From: Candidatus Sumerlaeia bacterium
GTDB lineage: Bacteria; Sumerlaeota; Sumerlaeia; SLMS01; JAHLLQ01
Length of the DNA: 43,092 nucleotides
Direction of reading: 5' to 3'
Assembly (NCBI GenBank): GCA_028284075.1
Contig: JANQSL010000118.1
Span: forward strand, 1 to 43,092
The notes under the pieces are model-generated. The model saw only the letters and a program-made list of their open reading frames with translations. It was not told the DNA's origin and ran no database searches. Below, in pieces: positions 9,368-17,700 of the stretch. Numbering within the stretch: the stretch's first letter is position 1; every line of letters starts with the position of its first letter. The position numbers were made by a program, and so were the translations under genes.

Positions 9368-10422
9368 TGTCCCGGTTCGACTTCGAGGTGTGCGGCAGCG
9401 CCGTTCGCCTCGAGGGCGACGCAAAAACTCTGCGGCACGCCCAAACCCTTTTTCAGCATATGGCAACGGACACCGCTTTCCAGCGGTGTCATTTTGTTTC
9501 CATCAAGCCATCGAGAATCGAATGGACCCGGGCGGATGGTTCGACACGGGGTTACGATCTCACAACAGGGCGACTGATGGAAGTCGCCCTGGGAGCCCTT
9601 GTTGCCTCCGTTATAGCCTACGACAGCCCTGAAACCGTGCTTCTGCACGGCAACGGACTTGTGAACGGGCGGACGGGAAAAGCTCTTTTGCTGATTGGCG
9701 ACAGCGGCTCCGGGAAAACCACCCTGACGCGCGAATTGATTTTCGCCGGTCGGTGGAGCCCGGTTGCCGAGGACATGCTCGCGATCGACATGCGGAAGAG
9801 ACAGTTGCGTCCCTTTCCCCGCGCAATGTCGCGACGTGTTGATGGATCAGAGGAAAAGGAGCTGGACGAGTTTCCGCTCGGGAACGTGAAGCCTGTCTCT
9901 GTCGCTGAATGCGAGGTTGTGTTGCTGCAGGGTCCGAATGCCCCTGTTCTCCGTCGTGAGCCGCGGTGGGTCCTTTGGATGACATCCGTCACAGGCCGGA
10001 TCGCGGAGACCGCGGAGGCTTCCGGCGCGCAATGCGACGCTCTCGGCGGATTTCATCGGATTCTGCTTCCTTTGACCGCGACCGGAGATGAGCGTGCCGC
10101 ACTCATGGCCGTCTGTGGCGAAGAGGGAGCTCTTGTCGTTCACTCGGGGCCTGAGGACGTGGTGGATCGAGCTCTCATGTCGAGACCACCGAAGCCTGAA
10201 GTCAGCGTGGCGGACGCTTCCGGTTCGCTGCCGCTTGTGGGAAAATCCGCCATTCGGCCCTGGGTTCCGGAAAGGCCTCAGCAACCTGCCGGAGAGTTCT
10301 TCATGTCCATGGCTCGGCTTTTCCACGACGCGGCTTTTGTTCATGCCACGCCGGGCGGTTCCCCGCACGATACGGTGCAGGCACTTCAGAGTGTTGTTTC
10401 AAGGTCGAATGGTTCTTCCTGA
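9367..10422 (+). CDS. HPr-kinase-like P-loop protein (HprK-related) of the peptide operon
   Basis: A 351-residue protein with a Walker A loop GDSGSGKTT at 111-119 preceded by a short beta segment with HGNGLV (94-99). It is followed by ELIFAGRWSPVAEDMLAID (123-141), where the acidic ED pair sits as in the HPr kinase/phosphorylase C-terminal domain. The N-terminal part resembles the accessory domain of HprK-related proteins found with PqqD-type chaperones. HprK homologues phosphorylate serine on HPr, and a relative phosphorylates lasso peptides in known clusters, so phosphorylation of the adjacent 66-residue peptide is a reasonable but unproven idea. The start codon overlaps the stop of that peptide; the end overlaps the next gene by 14 nt. 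The Pro-rich tail after about residue 275 shows no recognisable domain. Confidence 0.8.
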   Translation: MSRFDFEVCGSAVRLEGDAKTLRHAQTLFQHMATDTAFQRCHFVSIKPSRIEWTRADGSTRGYDLTTGRLMEVALGALVASVIAYDSPETVLLHGNGLVNGRTGKALLLIGDSGSGKTTLTRELIFAGRWSPVAEDMLAIDMRKRQLRPFPRAMSRRVDGSEEKELDEFPLGNVKPVSVAECEVVLLQGPNAPVLRREPRWVLWMTSVTGRIAETAEASGAQCDALGGFHRILLPLTATGDERAALMAVCGEEGALVVHSGPEDVVDRALMSRPPKPEVSVADASGSLPLVGKSAIRPWVPERPQQPAGEFFMSMARLFHDAAFVHATPGGSPHDTVQALQSVVSRSNGSS

Positions 10423-11587
10423 AATCGCGTCACTCGATTCTTCCGCCAAACGCCGCGTACGACTCGCGGCGGGTTTGTTGGCTCGTCCCCGGATGAACGA
10501 CAGGGTGCGAGAGCGGGCGCGAACCGTTTTGTCCTCAAGAGAGTGGACTCCGGTTCCACAAACACCCGCTCTTGTGAGTGTTGCGCCGTTAATGACGCAC
10601 AATGCGATGCAGCTCGGTTTTGATGCCGGTACGGTGTTTCAGGTGCCCGTGAAAGAGGACGAATTCACCCGGCTCGCGATGAACGACCATCTCAGAAAAT
10701 CGGAAACGGCAAGGATTCTGGAAACAATGCAGGCGGCTGGTTGCCGCCGTCCTTTGCTCGTGAAAGGTGCGGCACTGGCTCCATTGTGGCCCTCGCCGGC
10801 GTTGCGTGATATGGAGGACATCGATCTGGTGGTGGAAAAGAAAGACGTGCGCAAAGTGAAGAACCTGCTGTCAAAGCTGGGCTGGCAGCGTACCGATGTC
10901 GGCTGGCGGCACGGTTCGGGATTTCATCTGGACCTGTCGGTTCCCGCAAGACCCTTCGCGTGCCACGTTTTTGACAATTCCATCGAACATCCGACATGGG
11001 GAGGAATTGCGGCGATCCCGACTGAGTCGGATCATCTCCTTTTGATCGCAGTCCATGCAGCGAGAAACCGGGGGCTGCGAATTTGGAGAGACCTCTGCGA
11101 TGCAACACTGTTGGTGGGGGATGATGAGTCCGTTCTCTCTCAGGCTCGTGAGGTCTCCCGGAAGTTTGACAGGAAAGCCGTATTGGAGGCTTTTCTCTTC
11201 ACTTGGCATCGGTTGATGGAGTTCGGGAGTGACGACGTGTTGCCACCCGACTCACGGAGAACCGCCTCGTTGTACCTGCAGATGGCAACGGATCCGATTT
11301 CCGTTTTTGGATTCAACGCCATATCGAGTTTGTTTGTTTCGCCGGTCGACTTTGCAAAAGGCGTTGTGAGGACCGCATCTGAACGTGGTCCCCGCGATGC
11401 GGGCGAAAGGGATCCCGTGTTGGGAGACTTGCCCGGCCGGGGCAGTATTCAGCGTCAGTGGCTGAAAGTGCGTCTTGTCGGGCGACTGGCGGCGGCCGGG
11501 AAACTGGCTTATTATCGTCGGCTGGTGAAGGCGGGTCGTCAGGCCTTCCGGGCCGGAAAAGTCTTCAGCCATGCCGATCAGCCTTGA
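10409..11587 (+). CDS. Nucleotidyltransferase-like protein (NTP_transf_5 type)
   Basis: A 392-residue protein matching the pattern of the uncharacterised nucleotidyltransferase family PF14907. The core is LLVKGAALAPLW (116-127) followed by RDMEDIDLVV (133-142), where KG and the DID acidic pair match the expected nucleotide and metal positions. The domain continues through LLIAVHAARN and a helical C-terminal half. Members of this family lie beside HprK-like and PqqD-like genes in peptide-modification and exopolysaccharide loci; their reaction is not well established. The ATG at 10409 has an AAGG four nt upstream and lies inside the end of the kinase-like gene. The open frame extends further upstream to 10088, but that part only shadows the kinase gene. 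There is no signal peptide, so it is probably cytoplasmic. Confidence 0.78.
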   Translation: MVLPEIASLDSSAKRRVRLAAGLLARPRMNDRVRERARTVLSSREWTPVPQTPALVSVAPLMTHNAMQLGFDAGTVFQVPVKEDEFTRLAMNDHLRKSETARILETMQAAGCRRPLLVKGAALAPLWPSPALRDMEDIDLVVEKKDVRKVKNLLSKLGWQRTDVGWRHGSGFHLDLSVPARPFACHVFDNSIEHPTWGGIAAIPTESDHLLLIAVHAARNRGLRIWRDLCDATLLVGDDESVLSQAREVSRKFDRKAVLEAFLFTWHRLMEFGSDDVLPPDSRRTASLYLQMATDPISVFGFNAISSLFVSPVDFAKGVVRTASERGPRDAGERDPVLGDLPGRGSIQRQWLKVRLVGRLAAAGKLAYYRRLVKAGRQAFRAGKVFSHADQP

Positions 11588-13031
11588 GGTTCGATTCGTG
11601 CATCCCGTTATTACTGCCATGACTGTTGACACGGAACACGGAGCGGATATTGCGCGCGACTTTGCACCGGAAGTCCGGCGTGACATCATCCTGGACCACG
11701 AAGGCGACCATGTTTTCCTCCTGCATCCCTTCGAGCCGCGTTGGGCACTGACCAACAGGGCCGGGGAGCGACTGGTTCGGATACTTGATGGGCGTTTTGC
11801 GATCGAATCCGTTGCCGCGGAAATTGCACAGTCTACCGGGACGGACGCAAACGAGGTGGAGCGGGACCTGCTGGAGTTTGCGAGAAAACTTTATAGTGCG
11901 AATCTGTTACGCAACAAACCACTTGTCAACGAATCGCTGCCACAGCGCGCGCGCGAGCCGCACCGTCTCACGATTTACGTCACAGAGGAGTGCAACCTGC
12001 GTTGCAGGCACTGCTTTGTTGTCGAGGGGCGAATGCCCTCGCCCAAACTGAGTGCATCCGACGTTCGAGCCCTGATCGATTCCCATTCTGAGCGGTATCC
12101 GGGAGCTCTCATCGCATTTACGGGCGGTGAACCCATGCTTCGGGACGATCTTCTTGAGCTGATGCACCATGCTCATGGAGCAACCGGCAAAGTGACGATG
12201 AACACGAACGGCTTGCTGATCGAGACGCTCGACCAGGCACGGGCCGTGGCTGAAACGATGGCGGGAATCCAGATCAGTCTCGATGGAGCCGATGCCGAAG
12301 TGCATGACTTTCTCCGGGGAAAGGGCACCTGGAGGCGCACCTGGCGTTCCATCGAGTTGTTATGTGAAGCGGGAGGCGCGCGGCGGACTCGAACCTCGAC
12401 GACTCTCACGCGGTGCGCTCTCCAACAGATCAAGGACTTGATAGCCCGTGCGGAGGAACTGGATCTCTACGAGGTGCGCTTTCTCATCCTCAACAAACTG
12501 CGGGCGGCGGAAACACACTGGGACACAATCGTTCCCGACAATGACGAGCTGATGGAGGTCTATCGCTACCTGCTGCTGGAGTTGCCCCGCAAACCGCGCA
12601 ACTCGCGAACAATGGTGCAGGGAGAGTTTCCAGGATTTGTCCCCTATGCCGATCCGCAAGGCAAGCACTGGTGCCCGATCGGCGAAACCACCATCGTGGA
12701 TTCCCAGGGCAATGCTTACGGCTGTCCAACGTTGATGACCGCGGAGTATCGTACAGGCAACGCAGCAACGGACACTCTGGATTCGATCCAGCGAAGCGAT
12801 GCCCATCGTCGACTGCGGGAAATCATGCTTCAACGGCGCTATGTTATCGAAGACTGCAAAACCTGCGCATGGCGGAACTTCTGTCAGGGAGGCTGCCAGG
12901 CGTTCACCCAGTTACGAACAGGGTCTCCGTGGGTTATGGACGAGTTTTGTGACTTCCGTCGTGAACTCTATCGGCGAAACGCACTGCTGGACGCGGAACA
13001 GGGGCCGGTCTGGCACGGACCGGGATGCTGA
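11571..13031 (+). CDS. PqqD-radical SAM-SPASM peptide-modifying enzyme
   Basis: A 486-residue fusion. Residues 30-120 form a PqqD-like winged-helix domain (RPP recognition element) that would bind a peptide leader. The radical SAM core carries CNLRCRHC (Cys141, 145, 148) and GGEP at 185-188. The C-terminal SPASM domain has the full seven-cysteine set for two auxiliary iron-sulfur clusters: C368, C385, C429, C432, C438, C442 and C460. Relatives form crosslinks or thioethers, or epimerise or decarboxylate residues in precursor peptides; which reaction occurs here cannot be read from the sequence. The start is uncertain: ATG 11571 overlaps the previous gene; GTG 11598 has a GAGG 8 nt upstream and is attractive; ATG 11619 is the third option. 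It is the last gene of the plus-strand operon and ends 14 nt from the convergent gene, with no clear terminator between. Confidence 0.92.
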   Translation: MPISLEVRFVHPVITAMTVDTEHGADIARDFAPEVRRDIILDHEGDHVFLLHPFEPRWALTNRAGERLVRILDGRFAIESVAAEIAQSTGTDANEVERDLLEFARKLYSANLLRNKPLVNESLPQRAREPHRLTIYVTEECNLRCRHCFVVEGRMPSPKLSASDVRALIDSHSERYPGALIAFTGGEPMLRDDLLELMHHAHGATGKVTMNTNGLLIETLDQARAVAETMAGIQISLDGADAEVHDFLRGKGTWRRTWRSIELLCEAGGARRTRTSTTLTRCALQQIKDLIARAEELDLYEVRFLILNKLRAAETHWDTIVPDNDELMEVYRYLLLELPRKPRNSRTMVQGEFPGFVPYADPQGKHWCPIGETTIVDSQGNAYGCPTLMTAEYRTGNAATDTLDSIQRSDAHRRLREIMLQRRYVIEDCKTCAWRNFCQGGCQAFTQLRTGSPWVMDEFCDFRRELYRRNALLDAEQGPVWHGPGC

Positions 13032-13045
13032 ACGATGTTCTGGTG

Positions 13046-14698
13046 TCAGGTGTATTCCTGAACGACGGCCTCATCCCGCGCGGCGGACTGACGATAGTAT
13101 TCAGAAAGAGTGTAGTAGCTGCGCCGGAGCAACTGCAGCCTCTCGCCCTCTTCGCCCTCGCGGCTGGCAGTGGTTGCTCGAACCATCTGGCGGTTTACGA
13201 GCGTTCTGAGTAACTGCGCAACCTGGAGTGCGGCAATCCACGCATCACGGTAGTCTCCATGATCATAGAGTCGCTGCGCTTCCGTTGCAAGGTCACGTGC
13301 CTCGCGAAGTGCCGGTGAATCGCGTTCTCCTCTGCCCAGAGCCTCGAGTTCCTTCTCCACCGCTCTGACCTTTTCAAGGCGGTAGCGCACTCCATCCACC
13401 TTGAATCTGGTCGCGCGTTGAAGACTTGCGGAAAGGCGCTGAGCAATATCCTTCGGACGCTGGTTGGATCGGGTCAGAAGAATCTTCGCAGTCAGGTCGA
13501 TCGTGTCCAGCTGGATGCGAAGATCACCCTTCGCATCTCTTGCGACGGGAATTGGCTGCTCTCCCGGGAAATCCATGCGCCACACATTGATGTCCGTGTC
13601 TGTTTCAAGACCGATGAACACTTCAATGCGCGTCATGCGTGTCGGATCGATCCAGTATTCGTCGCCCTCGGAAGAACGCCAGAGAAGAAGGAGGATGTCG
13701 TCGCTGTGATGAAGAAGAGCCGCCCTCAAAACCGGATGCCCTGTTTCGAGTCGCGCGCTCACGAACTGACCTTCCGCAAAAAACTCTCTGAAGACCGAGA
13801 TTTCCTGCGCGAGAACCGCGAGTTCGCAATACCGGTCCCGGCCCGTGGTGGGGGAGGGGCCAAGCATGAACTCATAGAAATCCACAACGATGCCGCGGAC
13901 TCGCGCCGCAAGAAGCTCGTATGTCCGAATGCGCACCAGATCCGCATCGGGCATCATGAAATCACGGCGTGGTGTTTCACTCAGCGACGCAAGCCAGGGA
14001 TGCCACAGATTCGGGTCCGCCGGAGTGTCGGCAACATGATAGTCGAAGTCGTACAGACCCGATTGCCGTGCACTGGTCGCTGAGTGCGCCGTAAAAGAAT
14101 GACAGAAGAAGGGGCGTCCGGCATATCCCTCACGCGAGCAGGTCTTGAAAAAATCATTGAGTTGTGAAGCCCCGTTTTCATCCGCATGGCGATGATGGGG
14201 ACCGCCCGTTGCATGGGACACGGAATGGAAGTCGACGGACCCCATCCAGAGCCGGTACGGGAATCCTGCCCGGTATGGAGTCCAGATGGGATGAAAGAGA
14301 TCTTCCGCTCGCAGCCGGTCACGCTCGGTACAATAGCGAAGAAAGGACTCCGGGCTGTCGTCGATCGTCATCAAACAGTAGGAGTGAAGTCCCGGACGGT
14401 GCTTGAAGTTGGATGCGAGGAATGTGGAGGGGTTTGGCAGTCGCGCCTCCACGGCGAGCACAACCAGCAAATCACGCCGTTCACATTCGTCGAAAAGAAG
14501 GTTCAAAGTGGAGAGATTTCCGGGGCTTGCAGGAGGCGACATGATCGCCGTAAACCCGGCGTCCGCAACGTCCGCCACGGCCATTGTGAGTTGTTCTCTG
14601 GGCGTTAGAAGAATTCGGGGACCGAACGCAAAAAACGGCCGGCCATCCAGCCGGATGGTCGTTCGGTCGAGCAGGACGCGGGTGCTGGCATCATGCAT
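13046..14698 (-). CDS. Uncharacterised protein, TIM-barrel/glycoside-hydrolase-like N-terminus
   Basis: A 550-residue protein I cannot assign to a family. The N-terminus (IRLDGRPFFAFGPRIL, then DVADAGFTAIMSPP) resembles the opening of glycoside-hydrolase-type TIM barrels, in which the phrase on a desired feature of the hero residue is followed by an alpha/beta repeat. The middle is rich in His and aromatic residues (VDFHSVSHATGGPHHRHAD) and has ARVRGIVVDFYEFMLGP, like a late barrel strand. The last 120 residues are helical and charged. No signal peptide is seen, so an extracellular hydrolase is not supported. The ATG at 14698 has a TGAG just upstream; a GTG at 14704 is possible. It follows the giant TPR gene by 33 nt and is probably co-transcribed with it. 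It converges with the radical SAM gene. Confidence 0.6.
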   Translation of the reverse strand: MHDASTRVLLDRTTIRLDGRPFFAFGPRILLTPREQLTMAVADVADAGFTAIMSPPASPGNLSTLNLLFDECERRDLLVVLAVEARLPNPSTFLASNFKHRPGLHSYCLMTIDDSPESFLRYCTERDRLRAEDLFHPIWTPYRAGFPYRLWMGSVDFHSVSHATGGPHHRHADENGASQLNDFFKTCSREGYAGRPFFCHSFTAHSATSARQSGLYDFDYHVADTPADPNLWHPWLASLSETPRRDFMMPDADLVRIRTYELLAARVRGIVVDFYEFMLGPSPTTGRDRYCELAVLAQEISVFREFFAEGQFVSARLETGHPVLRAALLHHSDDILLLLWRSSEGDEYWIDPTRMTRIEVFIGLETDTDINVWRMDFPGEQPIPVARDAKGDLRIQLDTIDLTAKILLTRSNQRPKDIAQRLSASLQRATRFKVDGVRYRLEKVRAVEKELEALGRGERDSPALREARDLATEAQRLYDHGDYRDAWIAALQVAQLLRTLVNRQMVRATTASREGEEGERLQLLRRSYYTLSEYYRQSAARDEAVVQEYT

Positions 14699-14731
14699 GG
14701 GCACTCAAACACGCGGCGAAGCGACTTTGTT

Positions 14732-17700
14732 CTAGTGCGTTTCGCGACCGGAGTCCTTGCCATCCGCCGTATCCGCATCGGCAAAAAGGATCTCGGACTC
14801 CAGTGCCTTGAATGCGTCGCGTTTGTTGAGGGCCTGGCGCAACCTAAGACGGGCCTGCTGGTTCGCGGGCCTCAGCCGAAGAATCTGCTCACAGAGATCA
14901 ATACAGGTCTGCAAATCGCTCTTTTCGAAGTAAATTTCCATGGCCCGTGACAGATGTTCCACAGACTGGTCGTCACGGTTGAGCTGTTCCAGAATCTGCG
15001 CCGACTTCACGTGTACACCCGCATTGTTGGGGTTGATGGCGAGAATATCATCGTAGCTCCGGAGAATCTCCTCAAGAGCTTCGATATTATCCTGTTCCTC
15101 TGATTCAAGCATCTCGGCGGCCAGAAGACGTGCCGCCGTTGCTCGATTTCCCTGCAGAGGACCTGGGCTGTCATTCCCGCCTTCCTCTGATGCAACGGTG
15201 TCGCGATCCTCCTGCTTGAGGGATTCGGCTCGCCGTCTCCACTGTGCGGAACGTTCCTCGTGATTCGGAACTGCCGGAGGAGTCGGGACACGCCGGGCCG
15301 GCACGCTTCCCGACTTTTTCGCGCGTGCCTGGGTTTCACTGAGCCGGTCGCGAGCTTCCTGGTGCTCAGGGTTGAGTGCCATGACATGGCTGTAGAGATT
15401 GATGCCCTTGTCCACCTCGCCTTCGGAGACATACAGATCCGCAAGGTACAGGTAGTCTTCACAAAGATCCGATTCCTCACCGGTGGTGCGATAGATCTCA
15501 ATGTAGGATTCACGAGCGGCAATGCTGCGCGGATCGGCACGAATTGCACGCGCCAGGACATCCAGTGCATCGGCGGGCTGACCGCCCTCGTTCAGAATTC
15601 GCCCAAGGCGGATGAAGTCCGGGATCAGTTCCTTTTCATCGCCGAGTTTTTCGTGATTCTCGAAGAGTGCCTGCCATGCCTCGGTAAACTGAGGGCTCTC
15701 TTCCGTCAGCGCACGATATTCCATTTCCGCAAGATCGTGAAGTCCCCGTCCCTGATAGAGCTGCCCCAGTTCAAGCCTTGCGCGATCAGCAAGACCGTGA
15801 TTCTCACTCTTGCGGAGAGCATCGACAAGCTCCCGCCGGGGGTCGGGATTCTGAGGATCGATCTCGACAATGAACCGCAGCACCCGGCCTTTTGCCTCCG
15901 GATTGTTTTCCTCCTCGTAGAGGGATGCCGCCTCTTCATACTCCCGCATGGCCATGCCCGCCGAGTTCGCTGCTCGCGCGACTGCGGCCATTGTCTCGTG
16001 CCACTCGGGTGACTTTGCACCCTGTTTGCGAACCTGTTCAAGGCTCTCCTGGGCTTTGTCGCCGGACTCAAACTCCAGCAGCAGCCGTGCAAGGCGAACG
16101 GACAGGCTTGTGGCGAGTGAGTCGTTCTCGCTTTTGAGAGCCGCTTCCACGGTTTTTTGAAGGAGCTCAATGTTCTGTGGCTCGGACTCAAGGGCTTGTT
16201 GCAGTGTTTCGAGTGCTTCCTCATTCCTGCCACTTCTGGCCTGAGACTCCGCCAGTTGCAGGAAGTGGAACACGGTATCCTGCGGTTCCCCCGCGCGGGA
16301 GGATTGATCAATAACGAGGCGGCGAATCTGTGTGTCGTCCGGCGAAAGTTCGAGTATGCGGCGATAGGTCTGGAGAGCCTCGTCGTGCCGTCCGGCCTGT
16401 TCCTGCACACTTCCCGCATGCTTGAGGGCTTCGGCTGCTTCTTTCGTCCGGCCAAGAGCCTGGAACTGATCCGCCTCCACGAACAGCAGGTCTTCGGGAA
16501 TACTGCCGAGGGCGCGTATCTTGCCGACTGACTCCAGCGCTTTTTCCGCAAGTCCGGCCTCCGCCAGTCGCGACGCAAGAGTTGCAAGGACCGCGATGGC
16601 TTTGTCGGATTCGCCAAGACGTGCATTGATGTCGGCAACAAGCTCGGCGGATTCGATACTGCGTGGATTGAGTTCATGGGCCGCTGTTGCCGCCTCGAGA
16701 GCACGGTCGGTCTGGTCCTGCTCAAGAGCACTTCTGCCGGCCTTCAAGTGTTGGGCTGCAGCAAGTTCCGGAATGCCCGCTTCTTCAAAAAGACGTCCTG
16801 CCGCCCGGCGCATGTGCCACGAATCCTCTTCCATCTCCACAAGACCATCGAGTGCCGTCAGAGCCTCCTCGATCAAACCCGCTTCGGCTTTTTCCCGCAC
16901 GGCTTCAAGGCGCAACAGGGCCGCGTCTTCAGAATGGCCTGAACTCGCGAGCAGTTCAACGATCCTGTCGCGTATCTCATCGTCTTCCGGCGTAAGGTCG
17001 TGTGCCCGGCGAAACCAGCGGAGCGCATCCTCGACTCTCTGATCCGTTTCCGCCTTTTCCGCAAGGATCATGGCATTGAGGGCGGCATCCTCCGTGGCTC
17101 CCGTGATCTCATGGACATCAACAAGCAGTGCCAGAGCCTCGGGGTCGTCAGAGTCGATCGCCAACGCCTCTTCCAGTGTTTCGAGTGCCTCCTCCGGCTT
17201 GTGTTGCCCTTTGAGAAGTGAGGCGACGGCAACATACTCACTGAGTGCGTTACGATCGTTTCCGAGGCCCGACTGAATTTTCGCGAGGGTCTTGCGTATT
17301 TCAATATCGTCCGGAGCAAGCTCCCTTGCAGCCAGAATATGAGGCAGTGCCTCCGGGTAGTCAGCTGCCTCGATAGCCGTTCGCGTCAGGTTCATGTAAG
17401 CGAGAAGCGACTGGTCACGATCTCCCCGTTCCGCCAGCAACTCCGCATGCCTTGCCTGCAGTTTTGAATCGTCCGGAAGGAGCTGGCAGAGTTGCGAGAG
17501 AACCGCACTCTCCTGGTCCGAATCCAGCAGAACACTTTCATGCGCTTCGCGAAGAATTTTCGCTGCCCGCACCTCTTCTCCCGCCTCGACGAGCAGTTCG
17601 CCGAGAAGCAGGACGGCATCACCGGTCAGACCACCCGCCTTGCGAGCCTCCTCAAGACAGCTCCGGGCATCGTCCGAACGGTTCGACTCGGCAAGTGCGA

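Noticed and set aside
8941-9648. A 235-codon minus-strand frame across the peptide gene and the start of the kinase-like gene
   Set aside because: The translation is rich in Ser, Arg, Pro and Cys with no domain pattern, and the opposite strand carries a recognisable P-loop gene with coupled upstream peptide. It is a shadow.
13032-13061. A short TCAGG...CCTGA inverted repeat between the convergent radical SAM and barrel-like genes, considered as a terminator
   Set aside because: The stem is only 5 bp, has no T-run on either strand, and lies inside the coding end of the minus-strand gene.
13025-13213. A 62-codon plus-strand frame starting with ATGCTGA overlap at the radical SAM stop, in a position that could be a second small peptide gene
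   Set aside because: It lies entirely antisense to the C-terminus of the convergent 550-residue gene, has no clear ribosome binding site and its composition looks random. The helical C-terminus on the other strand is the more coherent protein. Conservation testing would settle it.
15706-16731. A 341-codon minus-strand frame within the giant TPR gene
   Set aside because: It is a same-strand frame-shifted reading of the TPR array with Arg/Ser/Pro-rich, repeat-free translation.
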